DNA of 64,000 bases from Jaltomata sinuosa (GCA_003996215.1 QJPP01007599.1:310001-374000); one strand, 5' to 3'; positions 31,569 to 44,845 are shown, counted from the first letter of the stretch. Translations and numbers: made by a program. The notes: generated by a model not told the origin, from the letters alone.

Positions 31569-32912
31569 CTTCTAAGTAAGGGTTTTATCAGGCCTAGTTT
31601 TTCTCAATTAGGTGCTCCTGTTCAATTTGTGAAGAATAAAGATGGTTCCTTGTGGACGTGCATTGACTACAAACAGCTAAATAAGGTGACCGTTAAGAAC
31701 ATGTACTTGATGCCATGTATTGATGATCAGTTTGACTAGCTAAAAGGTGCAGTGGTTTTCTCTAAGATTGATTTGAGGTCGCGTTATCATCAATTATGGA
31801 TCACGACAGCGAACATCTCAAAAACTGCATTTACGACTTGATACAACCATTATATGTTTCTAATCATGTCTTTTGGGTTGACCAATGCCCCAGCAGCCTT
31901 GATGGAGTAGATGAACCATGTGTTCAGAGCCTAACTAGATTGCTTCATTATTGTGTTTATCGATGACATTTGGGTGTACTCGAGAAGTAGGGAGGAGCAT
32001 TAGAAGCATTTAAGAGTTATACTTTAGACCTTCCGAGATTAGCAGTTGTATGCAAAATTCACTAAGTGTGAGTTTTAGATTAAGTATGTGACATTCTTGT
32101 GGCATGTGGTGTCCAAGGATGGGATTATGGTGGATCCGATTAAGATTGTGATAGTTTATGACTGAGCTAGGCCTACCTCTTCTATCGAGGTTCATAATTT
32201 CATTAAGGTAGCAGGTTTTTACAAATGGTTTATGCAGGGGTTTTCATTATAGCAGATCTGTTGACTAGATTAACTCAAAAGAATATTCCTTTCGAGTGGT
32301 CTGACAAGTGTGAGGCAAGCTTTCTGAGGCTCAAGTCCTTATTGACTTCAGCTCTATTTCTTGCTCTTTCGGTTGAGGGCTAGGGGTTTACTATCTATTG
32401 TGATGCTTCTGGAATTGGTTTGAGTTGGGTATTAATGCAACAGGGCTGAGTGATTGTTTATGCTTCTAGATAGCTGAAGGTCTACGAGAGAAACTACCCT
32501 ACTCATGACTTGGAGTTAGCAGCGGTAGTCTTTCCATTGAAGATTTGAAGGAACTATCTATATGTCATGAATTGTGATATCCTTACGAGTGATTGTTTAT
32601 GCTTCTAGATAGCTGAAGGTCTACGAGAGAAACTACCCTACTCATGACTTGGAGTTAGCAGCGGTAGTCTTTCCGTTGAAGATTTGGAGGCACTATCTAT
32701 ATGTCATGCATTGTGAGATCCTTACTTACAACCTTAGTCTTCAGTATATCTTCAGCAAGAAGGATCTAAATTTGAGCCAGTGTAGGTGGTTGGAGTTACT
32801 GAAGGACTATGATATCTCTATTCTCTATAACCCAGGCAAGGAAAACATGGTAGCAAATGCCTTGAACCAAAATGCAGTAGGTATATGTAGCTTGGAATTC
32901 TTAATAGCATAG
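31569..32912 (+). pseudogene. Reverse transcriptase and RNase H of element B
   Basis: RT blocks FIRP, VTVKNMYLMP, SKIDLRSRYHQL, MSFGLTNAP and FIDD (near 31,959) are present but cut by many stops. RNase H begins near 32,395 (YCDAS), has a 139-base tandem duplication (32,448-32,725), and continues through RHYLYVMHCEILTYN to KENMVANALN (32,855). The usual TDH of RNase H reads TYN, so a catalytic Asp is lost. Stops shared with 4,550-5,470 show that element A's second half came from this already decayed copy or its sister. Confidence 0.85.
32448..32725. repeat. 139-bp tandem duplication in RNase H of element B
   Basis: Unit 32,448-32,586 is repeated at 32,587-32,725 with few differences, starting 'gagtgattgtttatgc' and ending 'atccttac'. 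It is absent from the matching part of element A, so it arose after that duplication. Confidence 0.95.
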
Positions 32913-34048
32913 GAGCGACCATTAGCTTTGGACATCGAGTCCTTGGCTAACGGGGTTTGTTAGACTTGATATTTCTTAGACGAGCCATAATCTTGCATTT
33001 TTTGAGGCTAGGTCTTCCTTTGTAGAAAGATTAGGGCACAATAGTTTGATAATGCGAGGTTGAGGATCATTTGTGATAAGGTGCTGAGAGGCGAGTCTAG
33101 GGAGGCGACCTTAGATTCGGAGTGTGTTCTAAGGATTGAGGGTTGTATATGCATTCCTAGAGTTGGTGATTTGGTTAGGCCCATCTTGAAGAAGGCTCAT
33201 TATTCTAGATATCCCATTAATCCATGGGCAGCTAAGATGTCCTTGACTTGAGACAGCACTACTGGTGGTGTGGGATGAAGTGGGATATCTCAAATTTTGT
33301 GTCTAGGTGCTTACACTTTCAGATGGTGAAGTATGAGCACCAGAGACAAAGTGGTTTGACCTAGAGGCTGCCCATTCTTGAGTAGAAATGGGATCGGATA
33401 GATATGGATTTCATGGTAGGCTTGCCATGCATATTGCAGAGATTTGATGCTATTTAGGTTATTGTGGACAGGATGACAAAGTCTGCTCATTTTTTGCCTG
33501 TTCTAACTTCCTACAGTTTGGAGAGGTTGGCTCAAATTTTCATTCGTGATATCATCCGTTTGCATGGGGTGCTTGTTTCTATCCTTTCTGACTATGGTAC
33601 TCAGTTTACTTTATGTTTCTAGAGGTCTATTCAGAGAGAGTTGGATACCCGAATTGAGCTTAGCACTGCTTTTCACCCGTAGACTGTTGCTCATTCTGAG
33701 CATACTATTCAGGTGCGAGAGGATATATTGCAGGCCTGTGTTATTGATTTCGGAGGTCAGTGGGATATGTTCTTAGCCTTGGCTGAGTTTGCGTATAATA
33801 ATATCTACCACTCCAATATTCAAATGGCTCCGTTTAAGGAATTAAATTGTAGGCGGTATAGGTCTCCAGTGGTTTAGTTTGATGCCTTTGAGGTTACACC
33901 ATGGGGTACTAATTTTCTTTGTGATTCTATAGATAGGGTTCAGGTCATTCAGGAGAGGCTACATACTACCTAGAGTAGGCATAAGAGCTATACTGACTGA
34001 AGAGTTTGAGAGTTGGAGTTTATGATTGGTGACTGAGTTTTCCTTTGG
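32913..34048 (+). pseudogene. Integrase of element B
   Basis: Readable blocks: RIICDKVLRGESREATLDSE, the HYSRYPINPWAAKM zinc-binding part (second His read as Asn, as in element A), MDFMVGLPC, DYGTQFTL, and AFHP followed by a stop where QTDG is usual (33,681). Stops and frameshifts are frequent. It is parallel to 5,905-6,872. Confidence 0.8.
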
Positions 34049-34484
34049 GTGTCGCCCATGAAGGCGATGATAAGGTTTGGGAGGAAGGGCAAGCTTAGCC
34101 TTAGGTTCATTCGGCTGTTTGAGATCCTTCATCATATTGAAGATGTAGCATATGAGTTGGCCTTGCCTCCTGCTCTTTCAGGTGTTCACCCTGTTTTCAC
34201 TATTTCTATGCTGAGATGGTATATTTCGGATGTGTCACATGTGCTTCAGTGGAATTCAGTTCAGTTGGATGAGTCACTGGCTATTGAGGAGGAACCTGTG
34301 TCTATTTTGGAAAGACATGTTAGGATGTTGAGGTACTAGGAGATTCCATTAGTGAAGGTTCAGTGGCGGCATCGTTTTGTTGAGGAGAATTGAAAAGCGA
34401 ACCCGTTATCCTCACCTTTCCAAGCCTTCAGATACCTTCCTTTCTTGAACTTTTGAGGATGAAAGTTCTGTTAGTAGTGGATGT
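34049..34484 (+). pseudogene. Integrase C-terminus and chromodomain of element B
   Basis: FEILHHIEDVAYELALPPAL, HPVFTISMLRWYISD, then VSILERHVRMLRY followed by a stop (34,337) inside the chromodomain; VEE is still visible near 34,378. Directly before the 3' LTR the 'aacttttgaggatgaaag' end of pol and a degenerate purine tract are seen. Confidence 0.8.
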
Positions 34485-35092
34485 TCTAATGACCCTCTAG
34501 GTTATTTTGTCTATTTTTGTGCTTTTTCTGAGTTTTGAGCTTTCCCATAATGTATACAGGTTAGTTCAATTCCCAGGTAGTTCATTTGTGTTTTAAGCCC
34601 TTTTCCCAATTTTGAAACTCTTAAAGCTGGAAGACTTTGTTCAACTTTCAGAGAAGATGATCTCGGATACAAATTCCATCAACGTTGTTAGCTTTAGAAC
34701 ATTGACTTTGGGATGGTGGGACTTTTGGTTCGACTTCCGAGGCTTCTGAACTCATTTGGGCACTTGGGTAGCTTTTAAGCAAAACTAGCAAAGTGTTGAG
34801 TTTGGTCAACATTTCATCAAGACGACCTCCAATGGTAATTTCGATGATTCTGGTGAGTCCAAAATATCGTTTCCAGTTGGGTAGCATGTCAGGTTTGTGT
34901 TCAAGGGGTTGTGAATGAATTCTGAGGGTCCCTTCAGGTGATTGTTGGTGTTGTTGTTTTACTAGTGCCATAGGTGCTGGTGCAGCCACTCCAGCGGCGC
35001 TTGGCTTGCACTAGCGGAGCCTCTCCTGTGGGAGACTAGCTGCAACTGCGGAGGTGGTTTACGGCTGCATCCTCAACCCCTTTAGAGCTTGG
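34485..35092 (+). mobile_element. 3' LTR of element B, piece 1
   Basis: Starts TCTAATGACCC (TG changed to TC). Aligned with the first 600 bases of 26,496-29,188 and with 7,362-7,971. Ends at target site cttgg (35,088-35,092), repeated as ctttg at 46,303-46,307. Confidence 0.85.
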
Positions 35093-36538
35093 TGATGACA
35101 TTCAAAACAACTCTCCAGAAGGAGGTGGTAATGATGAACAAGCAAAATAATAAGTATCCAACGGATGTCGGGGTCGAATCCACAAAGAGTGGTATGATGA
35201 CTCGCCACTAATTTTCAAAATCAATTTAATAGGGTAACTAAATTGTTCAAACAAGTAAATTAATATTAGGGGAAGTGGTTTGGGAATTCAAAATTTAAAA
35301 TGTAATAAATGGGCAACGTAAACACAATTGATTTGAAAACGATTTAAAGGCTAGGGGTGTGCTTCGGATTGGGTCATACAATAGTATAGGGGTTGATTAG
35401 TCAAGCAAACTTTTAGTTATTTGTATGGGTAGCTTTGGTTCAAGCTATACTTAGTAGTTTTTAGACCCACTAAGTATGTATACTATGGTTTCATTCAAGC
35501 TCCATAGTTTGATCACAAACCAACCAATTTAGCTTAGGTGAGTCAAGCTATTTTTAGTCTTGACTCTTAGATGGGAATTTCCTAAATCAAGTTATTTCTA
35601 GCCTCAATTTATGGCAAAAATCCCAAATCTCCACTATTGAACTCTTACCCAATTAATGAACTTCTTCTTCAAGAAAGAACACAATTAGTAAGCTAAATCA
35701 ATGTTTACAATCATCTATTTTATAATTAAAACATGAAGAATTCAATTGACCTATACACAATAATCAATTATAAACATAAATAATCAACACCCGTCATACA
35801 CACACTCCTAGAATTGAGTTTAGCTACTCATAGTGAAGGAATAGGAGAATATACCAATTGGGTTTTCCAAAATACCTTTCATTCTTCAACAGCCAAATTA
35901 AATTCCAAGCTCAATGTTAACAATGGTGATTTTCACTCTACAGAAGAAAAAGAAAAATTGTACTCTATCAACTATTCTACTTGGGAATGGAAAAACTACA
36001 GTATATACTTTACACAGGTCCCAAAAAGGGTTTTGGAACCTTCCCAATTATGTCACACACATTTGGATCATTTTTCCCTTCGAGGCATGTGCGAAGCTAG
36101 GTGCGAGGGCACCTGCAGTCCCCCTTTGCGACTTGTAACTCGCAGGTGCCCAAATCTTCCAGGCAGTGAGGCTGCTTCACTTATGGTCTTAGGTGTGAAG
36201 GAATGGGAGATCTCCCTTGGGTTCTTTCTTCTTGCATATGAATGATTGCTGATGCAATATTCTATCTCCCATGTGCGCTGGCACCAACGAAACCCAGGTG
36301 CTCTCTAACGGACTGCATGTTGGTTCGCACATCTCGGCAGATTCTTGCTCTTCCTATCATCTTTGTACTTTGGCTTCAATTTTTAGATCCTTTGGGTTCA
36401 AATCCTTTTCTTACTTCAATTTATAAAGAGTTCCTGCATATAATATAATAAGGGCATAAGATTCTTCTAAATTACATTAAATCAAGGCAATAATTCATGA
36501 ATAAAAGCTAAATAAGTTGGTATATTACCAACTTATCA
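35093..36538 (-). mobile_element. 3' LTR of the minus-strand Athila-like element
   Basis: On the minus strand starts TGATAAGTTGGTA and ends TTGAATGTCATCA. The start carries a perfect dyad (36,513-36,535). The region 36,080-36,340 is the CpG-rich U3 block. Confidence 0.9.
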
Positions 36539-38671
36539 AACCTCCAAACTTGAACCATTGCATGTTCTCAAGAAAACACTCATAAGGTAAAGGATTGACA
36601 TAATTTCTCAAGACATAAAGGTTGTACACAGGATTATACCGACTTAAAGACTCAAGAATAAACAAAAGACTATAAAAAAAGGTGCTCATATCAATTGGTA
36701 TCACCATAATATCAAGGCAAATACACATTTCAAAATATATATGAAAAGACTTCAATTTTCTTTCAAAATCAGGGGATTTTTCATTCAAAACAAGATCATT
36801 AAGCTTCTCAAGTCATTGGCATTGACCTTCAAAATTTTCCTCAAGATTCTCCATATAACTTGTCTCATTCATTCCTCTCAATGGTAATCGAGACTTCATT
36901 TCTTACTTCAAACATGTAATGACACTAGCCACAAGAGAGAATCCCACTCATAATCATGCAATTCATAATGTAGAGATTATAATAGAACACGAAGACTCTC
37001 ACTCTCTCAAAGAAGTTTGAGTACACACACATTGAACCATACACTTTCCCTTCATGTAATTTTCCACTAATGTAGACTCGCCAAGCTCGGAATAACTAAG
37101 GACTTGCGGGCAAAGATGTAGGCTAGGTTTAAGGTGAGGATTTTATTGTGGCTCAAGTGACAAAACCTCCCTAATGTTATTATAAATAATCAAGTGCACT
37201 CGCTCACATCTTTGATTCACTTCATCTTATCTCTCCCTCTCACAATCCCAATTTATCTCCTTCACAAAGTTATTCCAAGCACTTCTTTTCTTTTGCTCAT
37301 GAGAACACCAGCAAATCTTTTCTTTCTTTCATTTTTTCTTTTGATAGATAAATTACTTCTCAAGATAAGCATTGGGTGCTACCTCACAATTTAAGATTAA
37401 TTGCTTCTTCTATCAACAAAAATATATACACCCTTAAACTTGGGCTTTTTCCTACATTACAATACCTTTAATCATTTATATTTTCCCAAAACTTAGGCCT
37501 TTAGCCTGCACTTTCATTTCTATCCATTAGGGTGGAACGAGTGCCAACATCGAGGAGTCAAGAAGGTTATGGTGTCTAGCATGGGTGCCAAGGAATGGTT
37601 AAGGCTCAAAGGGGTTAACTAGGATCAATGTTGAGGAAAAGAACTTTTTGGGTAAAGTGACTTGTCCAAAGAGGTCCTAAGATCATCTTCCAAGCTAAAC
37701 AACATCTAAAATTTTTCCTTGAATCACATTTGCGACAAGTTCTAGAAAACATGCATGCACAGAAACTAAGCAAGCCTTACCACACAAGGCGTCACAAAAT
37801 AAGAAGTTTGCAATCACTCTCAAAATCAATTGGGAAAAATGACTTTGACAAGCCATTCTGAGTTTCACGCACTCGTTTGTGAATCAATCAAGCCAAATGG
37901 AGAGTGTGCAAGTCATAACAAGAGAATGCTTTAGCAAAAAATCATTTTCTCCTCTTTTCTCAATTTTGCAAATTCATTTCCAAGAAATTTTTTTTAGGCC
38001 CATCAAGATAAGGAAAACACAGTGTCCATCTAAATACTAAAACTCTGCATTTTCCAATAAAAAAATCATCTGTCCATCTATCGAAGAGAAATACAACCTG
38101 GTTCAACACAAAAATAAATAAAAGAAAAAGTTTGCTCCTTAGGAAAGAACCGTAGTATGAAGAAAACCCTTAGAGTTTATTTAATATTAACTACTATTTA
38201 CAAAGGCGATGTTTGAGCTATGTGCTCAAGGATCAATGGAGAACAAGGCCTTGTATAGGTGCTAATCGCATTTTCAAAGCATGAGTAGTGAAACAATTAA
38301 GTGTGTAGGACTATCCCAGTGATAGAGAAACTCACATTTCCAATAATCACAACATGAAGCCCGACAAGGGTGCAATATAAAGCATAAGGCAAATTATCGA
38401 TTTAGACATGCTTCACAATGGCCTAAATACTAATTACACCCCCACCTAAAATGAAGTCTTGCCCCCAATGCACAAAAAAATATAAAGAGAATCAGTGCAA
38501 GAACTCCCTCAGGACTTGATTAAAAAAAATCCCTGAGTACTCTAAGACCAATGATGATGCCTTCTCGAATAATAGAGATGTTGCACTTTAACAGGCCTGG
38601 GTGTTGGTGGAACGTATGTGTGCTCCGAGTCAATCTAGAATCCTTCCACTAAAGGAATCTATGAGTCCCAC
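36539..38671 (-). other. 3' non-coding region of the minus-strand Athila-like element
   Basis: Matches, reversed, the plus-copy region of about 54,800-56,736 and, in its first 660 bases, window position 1-672. The purine tract lies at 36,539-36,555. No coding capacity shared between copies is seen. Confidence 0.65.
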
Positions 38672-40267
38672 CTAACCTGAAAGGGGGCCATAAGGGTTGA
38701 AAATTTCCCAGTTATCTGGAAACATTATCAACTCGTGATATAGGAGAGGTGGACCATCCCAGCAGGGTCTAGTCTGAGGAGGAATGGCTTCCACATGAGA
38801 TAAGTGCATCTTTTGCTGAACTTGCACAGGTGGGTCTGGCTGCCTCATAGAATTCATATGCAACTTAAACACTTCTTGTATTTTAGATATCCCCTCAATA
38901 TCCTTCGGGGTTCACCCACATACCAATTATCTGGAGGACTCCTATCTCTAAGAGGTGATGCCGAAGTAGGAGCTGGTAAATTTAGATCAAACTATGGGAC
39001 CCTTGATATGGTCTGGTGTACTTCATTACTAAGTTCACTAACATCCCCCTCAACTGGATCAATCCGAGTGCAAAGTTTGCTCAAGTTAGTCACTACTGGC
39101 TTTAAAGCTGATTTGATAGAATTCTGAATCATGGATGGAATATTTTGAGCTATCTTATTCGAAAGATCAGCATTGCTATATGGCACATGAGAAAGCTTGA
39201 GGAGACCACATAATATGGACGTAGTCGTGCTTGAGAAAGATGAAGTGATGGGGGAATAGTGCGGGTGTGTCCTGACACCCAAGGGGTAGGAGTTGGATCC
39301 CCCAATCGAGTATAAACAATATTAAGGGGGGAGTCTATAACTTCAAATGCATGTGGATTTAAAGATAACTTGCACTTCCTGATTGATGGAGCATCTTTAT
39401 CCCTCTTTGTGGCCAAATCAAATACACTCTCTTCTCGAGAGGTTTTTGTCTAATATCCATAATAGAGGACATCTTGCTCGGAGACAAAACTTACAAATAA
39501 GAACATGGAAGGGCATAGAAGTGGACTGATGTCTAGATTTTCTTTTGAATTTATCATTTATAATTTCCCCCTCATTTATGTGAATACCAGTCATAATAAA
39601 CGATATGACTCGATGGAAACATGGGTGGTGTTCTTTGATGGGATTAGTTATGTGCATACAAAATCTAACAATATTTGAACCTCAAACTTAAGATTTTGAC
39701 GAGAGATACGACCTTTGGACACCACCCAAAATGGTTGTTCTTCAGCCATGACACTGGCTACCCAAGCATATTGGTCATCTTGTGAGGCGAAATGCCTAGC
39801 AAACCCCGATGGAGAGTGAAGTTCATCATCCCAGAATATAGAGTTAATGGTAGCGGGGGTAATGTAAAACTCTTTGCCTCACACTAGGACTCATGGTAGA
39901 TATGCTATCTTGTCTACGAGGCCCTTATGCTTCAGAATGTCTTGCCTAGCTTTGTAAAATGCATAGAACTCTCATACAAACTCAAGAAAATAAGGGCCAG
40001 GCACTTCAGCTAATTGGTCCCATACTTGTTTGTCGAACTGCTCTACTATATTGGGGAACACATTCTTAAAAGAGTCTATATCAAACCCCGATTCTTCTGT
40101 AATAGGTTGATATTCGCAAAAGGTGTGATAATAACCTTTGATCCCCTAAAGGCTAAATCAAAATTGTGTTTCTGATAGTCCTTCATTTTGCACAGCTACA
40201 GAAAGGTCCACAGATTTTGAAGCTCCTATTGGGGCTTTACCTTTTGCTTTGCGCCTACAAAAAGTAA
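38672..40267 (-). pseudogene. Second ORF: putative plant transposon-protein domain, minus copy
   Basis: On the minus strand, right after a former splice acceptor, the frame begins with a segment equal to the plus copy's FCRRN start, but its ATG is gone (ATTAC). Blocks in order: a W-x-QLAEVPGPYFLEFV region (near 40,020), FAxHFASQDDQYAWVASVMA (near 39,780), a LLDFVCT stretch, SFIMTGIHINEGEII (near 39,595), FKRKSR, and FHVLICKFCLRARCPLL (near 39,490). These resemble the 'putative plant transposon protein' domain (Pfam family remembered as PF20167). A C-terminal part (PSMIQNSIKSALKPVV near 39,130; YHELI...NPYGPL near 38,700) is also shared with the plus copy. Stops and frameshifts abound. The function is unknown. 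Confidence 0.75.
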
Positions 40268-40272
40268 TGGTC

Positions 40273-41412
40273 CAACAAACAAATGTAAGCACCAGGAAAA
40301 CCAAAAATAAATCTATTTGTATTTTTCAATATTGAAGGAAGATAATGCTACAACAAGTTAATGAAATAAAAAGAAATGGAATGCATAAAGAAGAAAAAGG
40401 CACTAGATGAACTGCTGGCATGTGCGTGTCACAAGCAATTCGCAAGCGGGGACTTGCGCTTAGCATGTGACTTTACATATGCTTGGATGAACCTAGTACA
40501 TGGACTTGGCATGTGCAAAGGCATATGCATTTTGGATGAGTCCTCATGCATTACGAATGTGCAATTTCATATGCTTGGCAACATCCTGGCACTTTCACCC
40601 ATCACCTACGTTGACTCTTGCTTTTCATAGGTGGAGACATGCATTTCACAGGTGGATGCAAGTGGACGCAGTGAGAATTTTTCAATTCTCCACTTTCATT
40701 TGCATTGCAAATGTGATTCACAGGGCAACACCTATAGAACGCAAGCGCTTACAGGGCAAAAACAAATTTTTAGCAAAACTAAGGCATGGCAAAGCAATAG
40801 TTAACCAATTTTTGAGTCATTCGGGGTACTCATACTTCCCCGAAAAAACTTCACAATCATTCAATACCAAGGGATTAGCAAGAAATGAAGGCTCAATGAT
40901 TTCCCTTAAGAAGAATGTTACTCCATCCATCATCAAGAACATCAAGCACTACGATTATCATGAAAGTACTTTTAAATGCAACAATAATCACTACACTCAA
41001 CTAAAGTGCTTGCCGAACAGTTCATACTCAATTAAATATCACAAGAGAAAAATGAGTAAATTTTAGCCCATTAACAATAATATATAAACAAACCCGCATG
41101 ATGACAATTTTTCCTTAAGAACGATGTCACCCAATCTATCATTGAGCCGAATCATGCATCATCACAAATGGGTTACTCAGATTTCACCCCAAACTCAAAA
41201 TTTTAGGCTACAAATTAACACAAACAACATGCATATTCCTAAAAACAATACCTACCAAGTTTGCACACCACATAATAACAATAAAACCCTAAAATTTAGG
41301 TTCAAACATTAATCTCAATCACAAACACAATATGGTGGAATGTAAATAACATGCTTCACTAATAATATTCCCACAATACTTAAAATAAATGATTTAACAT
41401 TGTGGAACTTAC
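40273..41412 (-). other. Predicted intron of the second gene, minus copy
   Basis: Donor 'CTTGTG|GTAAGT' at 41,412-41,407 on the minus strand is a consensus plant donor. The acceptor position (40,273-40,275) reads TTG where the plus copy has CAG, so splicing here is presumably lost. The length of about 1,140 bases agrees with 1,144 in the plus copy. The 40,390-40,750 part is rich in CACATG/TCGCA words. Confidence 0.6.
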
Positions 41413-41960
41413 CACAAGTGAAAAAGAGGTGGTAAGGAGTGAAAAATTGAATCTTTGAGGCCTACAATAGTGACCCAAGGAATTTCACCAAAAAATGTGG
41501 TGCGGTGAAGGTGGTGCTCTGGTGGTGGAGAAGAAAAAAGAGAGAGTGGTGAAGAGTTTGTAGGATTGAGGTAGCTGTGAGTAGGAGTTGGAAGGTTTGA
41601 GGCAGACTAATAGAGGAAAAGAAAGAGGGAAAGCAGTTTTAAGGTGAAAAATAAGAAGAGTCAAAGGTCAAAATTTTAGGTCGGGTCTAGTCAAGGGTAG
41701 GTCAACAAAATTAAAAAATACATTCCTGCGTCTTTGGAACCATGTGTTCACTTGTGATTTGCATGTGGCTCTGCATGTAAATTTTTCAGGTGATTTTGTT
41801 ACAAGTGCACTATTTGAAGCATGTGCGGACCTGAGTTTTTGTGTGTGATCACGCCTCACGTCGCACATACCTTCTCATTTTTTCCATCTTGCTTTAGTTA
41901 CTGCATTAAGGGGGTGATGCCACATGCGACCATGAGTTGGCACATGCAACGCGTAGGTGG
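41413..41960 (-). promoter_or_regulatory. Promoter-like block and pyrimidine-rich leader, minus copy
   Basis: On the minus strand 41,650-41,413 is strongly CT-rich, like a plant 5' leader, and ends in a splice donor. Upstream, 41,711-41,720 is the position of the plus copy's TATA box but has decayed. The 41,720-41,960 block is dense in CACATGCG-type words. Homologous to 51,300-51,883. Confidence 0.5.
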
Positions 41961-42069
41961 TGTCGACATCTCCTATGAATTTTTTTTCCACTTAGCAATT
42001 TTTCAATCTCCATACATTCCTAAAATCACACCAAAAACAATAAAAATTAAAGTAAACAAATCAAAAATA

Positions 42070-42105
42070 CTTTGGTTGCCTCCTAATAAGTGCTTTATTT
42101 TACAT
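42070..42105 (-). other. Athila 'aagcgcttgg-aggcaaccc' signature, minus copy
   Basis: Minus-strand reading 'aaagcacttattaggaggcaaccaaag' matches the conserved stretch that in Athila elements follows the end of gag-pol (recalled as AAGCGCTTnTTGGGAGGCAACCC). The gene region between protease and this signature, where RT and integrase belong, is missing. Confidence 0.65.
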
Positions 42106-42239
42106 CATAGCACGGCGATAGTATATCACAAAAAAGTCATTGCTCGATGTCATGCCAATACGATTGGCGCAATCCCATCCAAAACACTAAAAGTACTTCT
42201 TCAAGATTTTCATCACATCCTCTCTTTGTCAAGCTGATA

Positions 42240-44724
42240 ACATCATAGATACATACAATAAAATAGTGCTATTAGGATCCATGTGCATATCTAGAAAATT
42301 TGGTGGTTTAGGCATAATAAATTTCCCATATCCTTCTTTCCACAATCATTGTAGACAACAAGCTGATATTTTGGTGGTTTGTCTCCAATTTCATCTCTCC
42401 AAGGACTTCCAACTAGCTCTTCCTTGGTAGCAATCATGGACACCACCCTATACTCATCTGGGGGCTTCATTGGTTGACAAACATTTAATGTGACCTCCTT
42501 TCTCCCAACTCAAAACTTGAGTTCTCCTAACTTAACATCGACTAAGGCTCTTCTGGTAGCTAAGAATGAGCATCCTAAAATTATAGGCACCTTGATATCA
42601 ACATCACAATCTAACACTATGAAATCAGTCAGCAAGATAAACTTGTCCACTTTCACCAACACATCTAACAAGATTCCCATCGGGCATTTTATTGAATGAT
42701 CGGCCATTATCAACCTCATCAGTATGAGTTTAGGACGACCTAAACCTAACTTTTTAAAGATCACGAGTGGAATCAAATGGATGTTTTCCCTAAGGTCGCA
42801 CAAGGCCTTTCTGAATAAGAAGATGCCAATGGTCCAAGGGATGGTGAAAGCTCTTGGATCTTCCATCTTGGGGCTATATTGCTTGTTATGACAGCGCTAC
42901 AACTGTGGGACACTTTAACCATCTCCACATCAATCACTTTTTTCTTTTTCATCAACTACTTCATGAATTTAGTGTAACCCGACATTTGCATGAGAACGTC
43001 AACCAAAGAAATGTTTATAGATAATTTGCTGAACATGTCTACAAATTTCATAAACTGGTTATCTTCCCTTTTTTTGATTAACCTCTGAGGATATGGGGAA
43101 GGACCTTTAGGCAATGGCCCTGGATCACTAGGGACTTCCTTCTTTTTTTTTCTCCTTTATCTCAATTGCAACTTGAGGAGGCAGTTCGATCTTATCCTTC
43201 TCCTCATTCGGGCTATCATCAACAACCATATTAGGTGCACTAAGCTTCACCCCAATTTTTGAATTTTCATCATCATTCTATTGAATCTTGACTTCTTTTG
43301 TTGGCTTTTTTGTTCTTTTCAACTATGAATTCTTTGGTTGATTTACCTACTCCATCAAACATCCTTCTACTTCTACTGGCAATCGCCATCACGAAGCCAT
43401 CATTTTTGGATTTCTAAGAGTATCACAAGGAAATGTGCCCTTTAAGCGGAGGTTCATTTAGGCTGAGAGATGATTCATTTGAGCCTCCAAATGATTGATC
43501 GACACCGAGTGGAAACTCACCATTTGGTGAAGGGTGGACTCAACCTTTTTCAGCAGTTGCGATAATATATCTTCAATCTTCGATCTCACAGTGTCACTTA
43601 CATTTGGTTGGAATGATGAAGCATCGACCTTGGGTATAGGTACAAAAGGGTTAGCACTTTAGTGATTGTAGCTATCACCCTCTCTGTCATGATATCTCCA
43701 TGAACCTTTGTGGTCTTGACCTTGATCCTTATCTCTACGTTGGTTACCTTTTTCCTAGTTCCAACCTTTATTCTCATCCCGAGGATGCCAAGGGCCTTGA
43801 TTTACACCATGGTACCCCAGGCAAGAACCCGCCATTAGAAGGAAAGATTCTTCATCCACCAATGATTAAGAACCCTCATCATGGGTTTTAGAGCCATAAG
43901 ATCCAACGTCATTCACACTTTTTGTTCTGGCACCCATCATGTTCTTCGCCAACAACTCAATCTTGGTATTCATATTAGCCATTGCTTCATCTCTCTCTCT
44001 TTCTCTTTCTTCCTCATCTCATTAGTTATGATGAAGGAATCAACACTCGATGAAACATTAGCCTCTCTTATGTGCCATGCTCTATTAGTCTTCATCATTC
44101 TATATGAAATAGTTGAGGCAAGACCATAAGTTTGATCCATGATAAATCCACCCGCAATATTGTTAGCCACTGACTTGTTCATAGAATTTAGTGCCTGATA
44201 GAAACTTTTGAGTAGAACCCTATATGGTAAGCCATGGTTCAGACATAAAAATAACTTTTTTTTAACCTTAATCACACCTCATGCAATGGTTCATTTGGAA
44301 ATTGGCTAAAGCTTATAATCTCATCTCTCAATTACAACATCCATGAGTGTGGAAAGAATTGGACCACGAAAGCTTCAATCAACCCATTCCATGTTGTAAT
44401 GGAGCCCTTCGGGAGCTCTTCAAGTCATGCAGTTGCCTCCTCTATGAGAGGAAATAGGAATAAATTAAGTCAGATTGACTCTTGCGTTATGTTTTGAATG
44501 TTGAAGGGCTAACAAATTTTGACAAAATTTTGGATATGTTGGTTTGTATCTTCTTGGTCCAGCCCCTTCATTTGTAGAAAATGCAACATTGTACTCGTTA
44601 AATAGAATATAATGTTGCCAATAATTGGAGGTAGCTAGATTTAACCCATGACACCATGAACAATAGGTTCATCCTCCACGACTATATATCCATCAATGCT
44701 TTCTTGATCACCACCGTGGCTCAT
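42240..44724 (-). pseudogene. Gag and protease of the minus-strand Athila-like element
   Basis: Starts at ATG 44,724 (MSHGGDQESIDGYIVVEDEP), parallel to 47,975 in the plus copy. Gag blocks: HGLPYRVLLKSFYQALNSMNK followed by a shift, NNIAGGFIMDQTYGLA and a TNRAWH region (44,275-43,970). The linker with PPPYPQRL-like and FKKFVDMFSKLSIN-like parts lies near 43,090-43,010. The retropepsin is at 42,866-42,510: ALCDLRENI (D-x-G changed to DLR), KKLGLG, ADHSIKCPMGILLDVLVKVDKF, VPIILGCSFLATRRALVDVK. This is the Athila protease pattern. With the active-site Gly lost it would be inactive. Confidence 0.8.
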
Positions 44725-44823
44725 ATACAACCTCCTCAAAGAAAAAAACAACAAAAACATAAAAGAGAACAAATTCTCAACAAAAGTTAATTAATAGACA
44801 ATAAAATGGAAAATCAAAATCCA

Positions 44824-44843
44824 ATCTCTGCAACAATGCTATT
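44824..44843 (-). other. Primer-binding site of the minus-strand Athila-like element (Asp type)
   Basis: Minus-strand 'tagcattgttgcagagat' lies two bases inside the LTR end and resembles the Athila-type TGGCGCCGTTGCCGGGGAT (Asp-tRNA), badly decayed. The plus copy keeps more of it (47,856-47,873). Confidence 0.55.
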
Positions 44844-44845
44844 TT

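Noticed and set aside
38992..39282. DNA transposon (transposase with terminal inverted repeats) around the second ORF
   Set aside because: Despite the family name, no terminal inverted repeats or separate target duplication flank the ORF; in both copies it lies at the same place inside an LTR element.
40376..41066. Overlapping plus-strand ORFs (84 and 188 codons)
   Set aside because: They are antisense to the intron and leader of the minus-strand Athila-like element and match no family.
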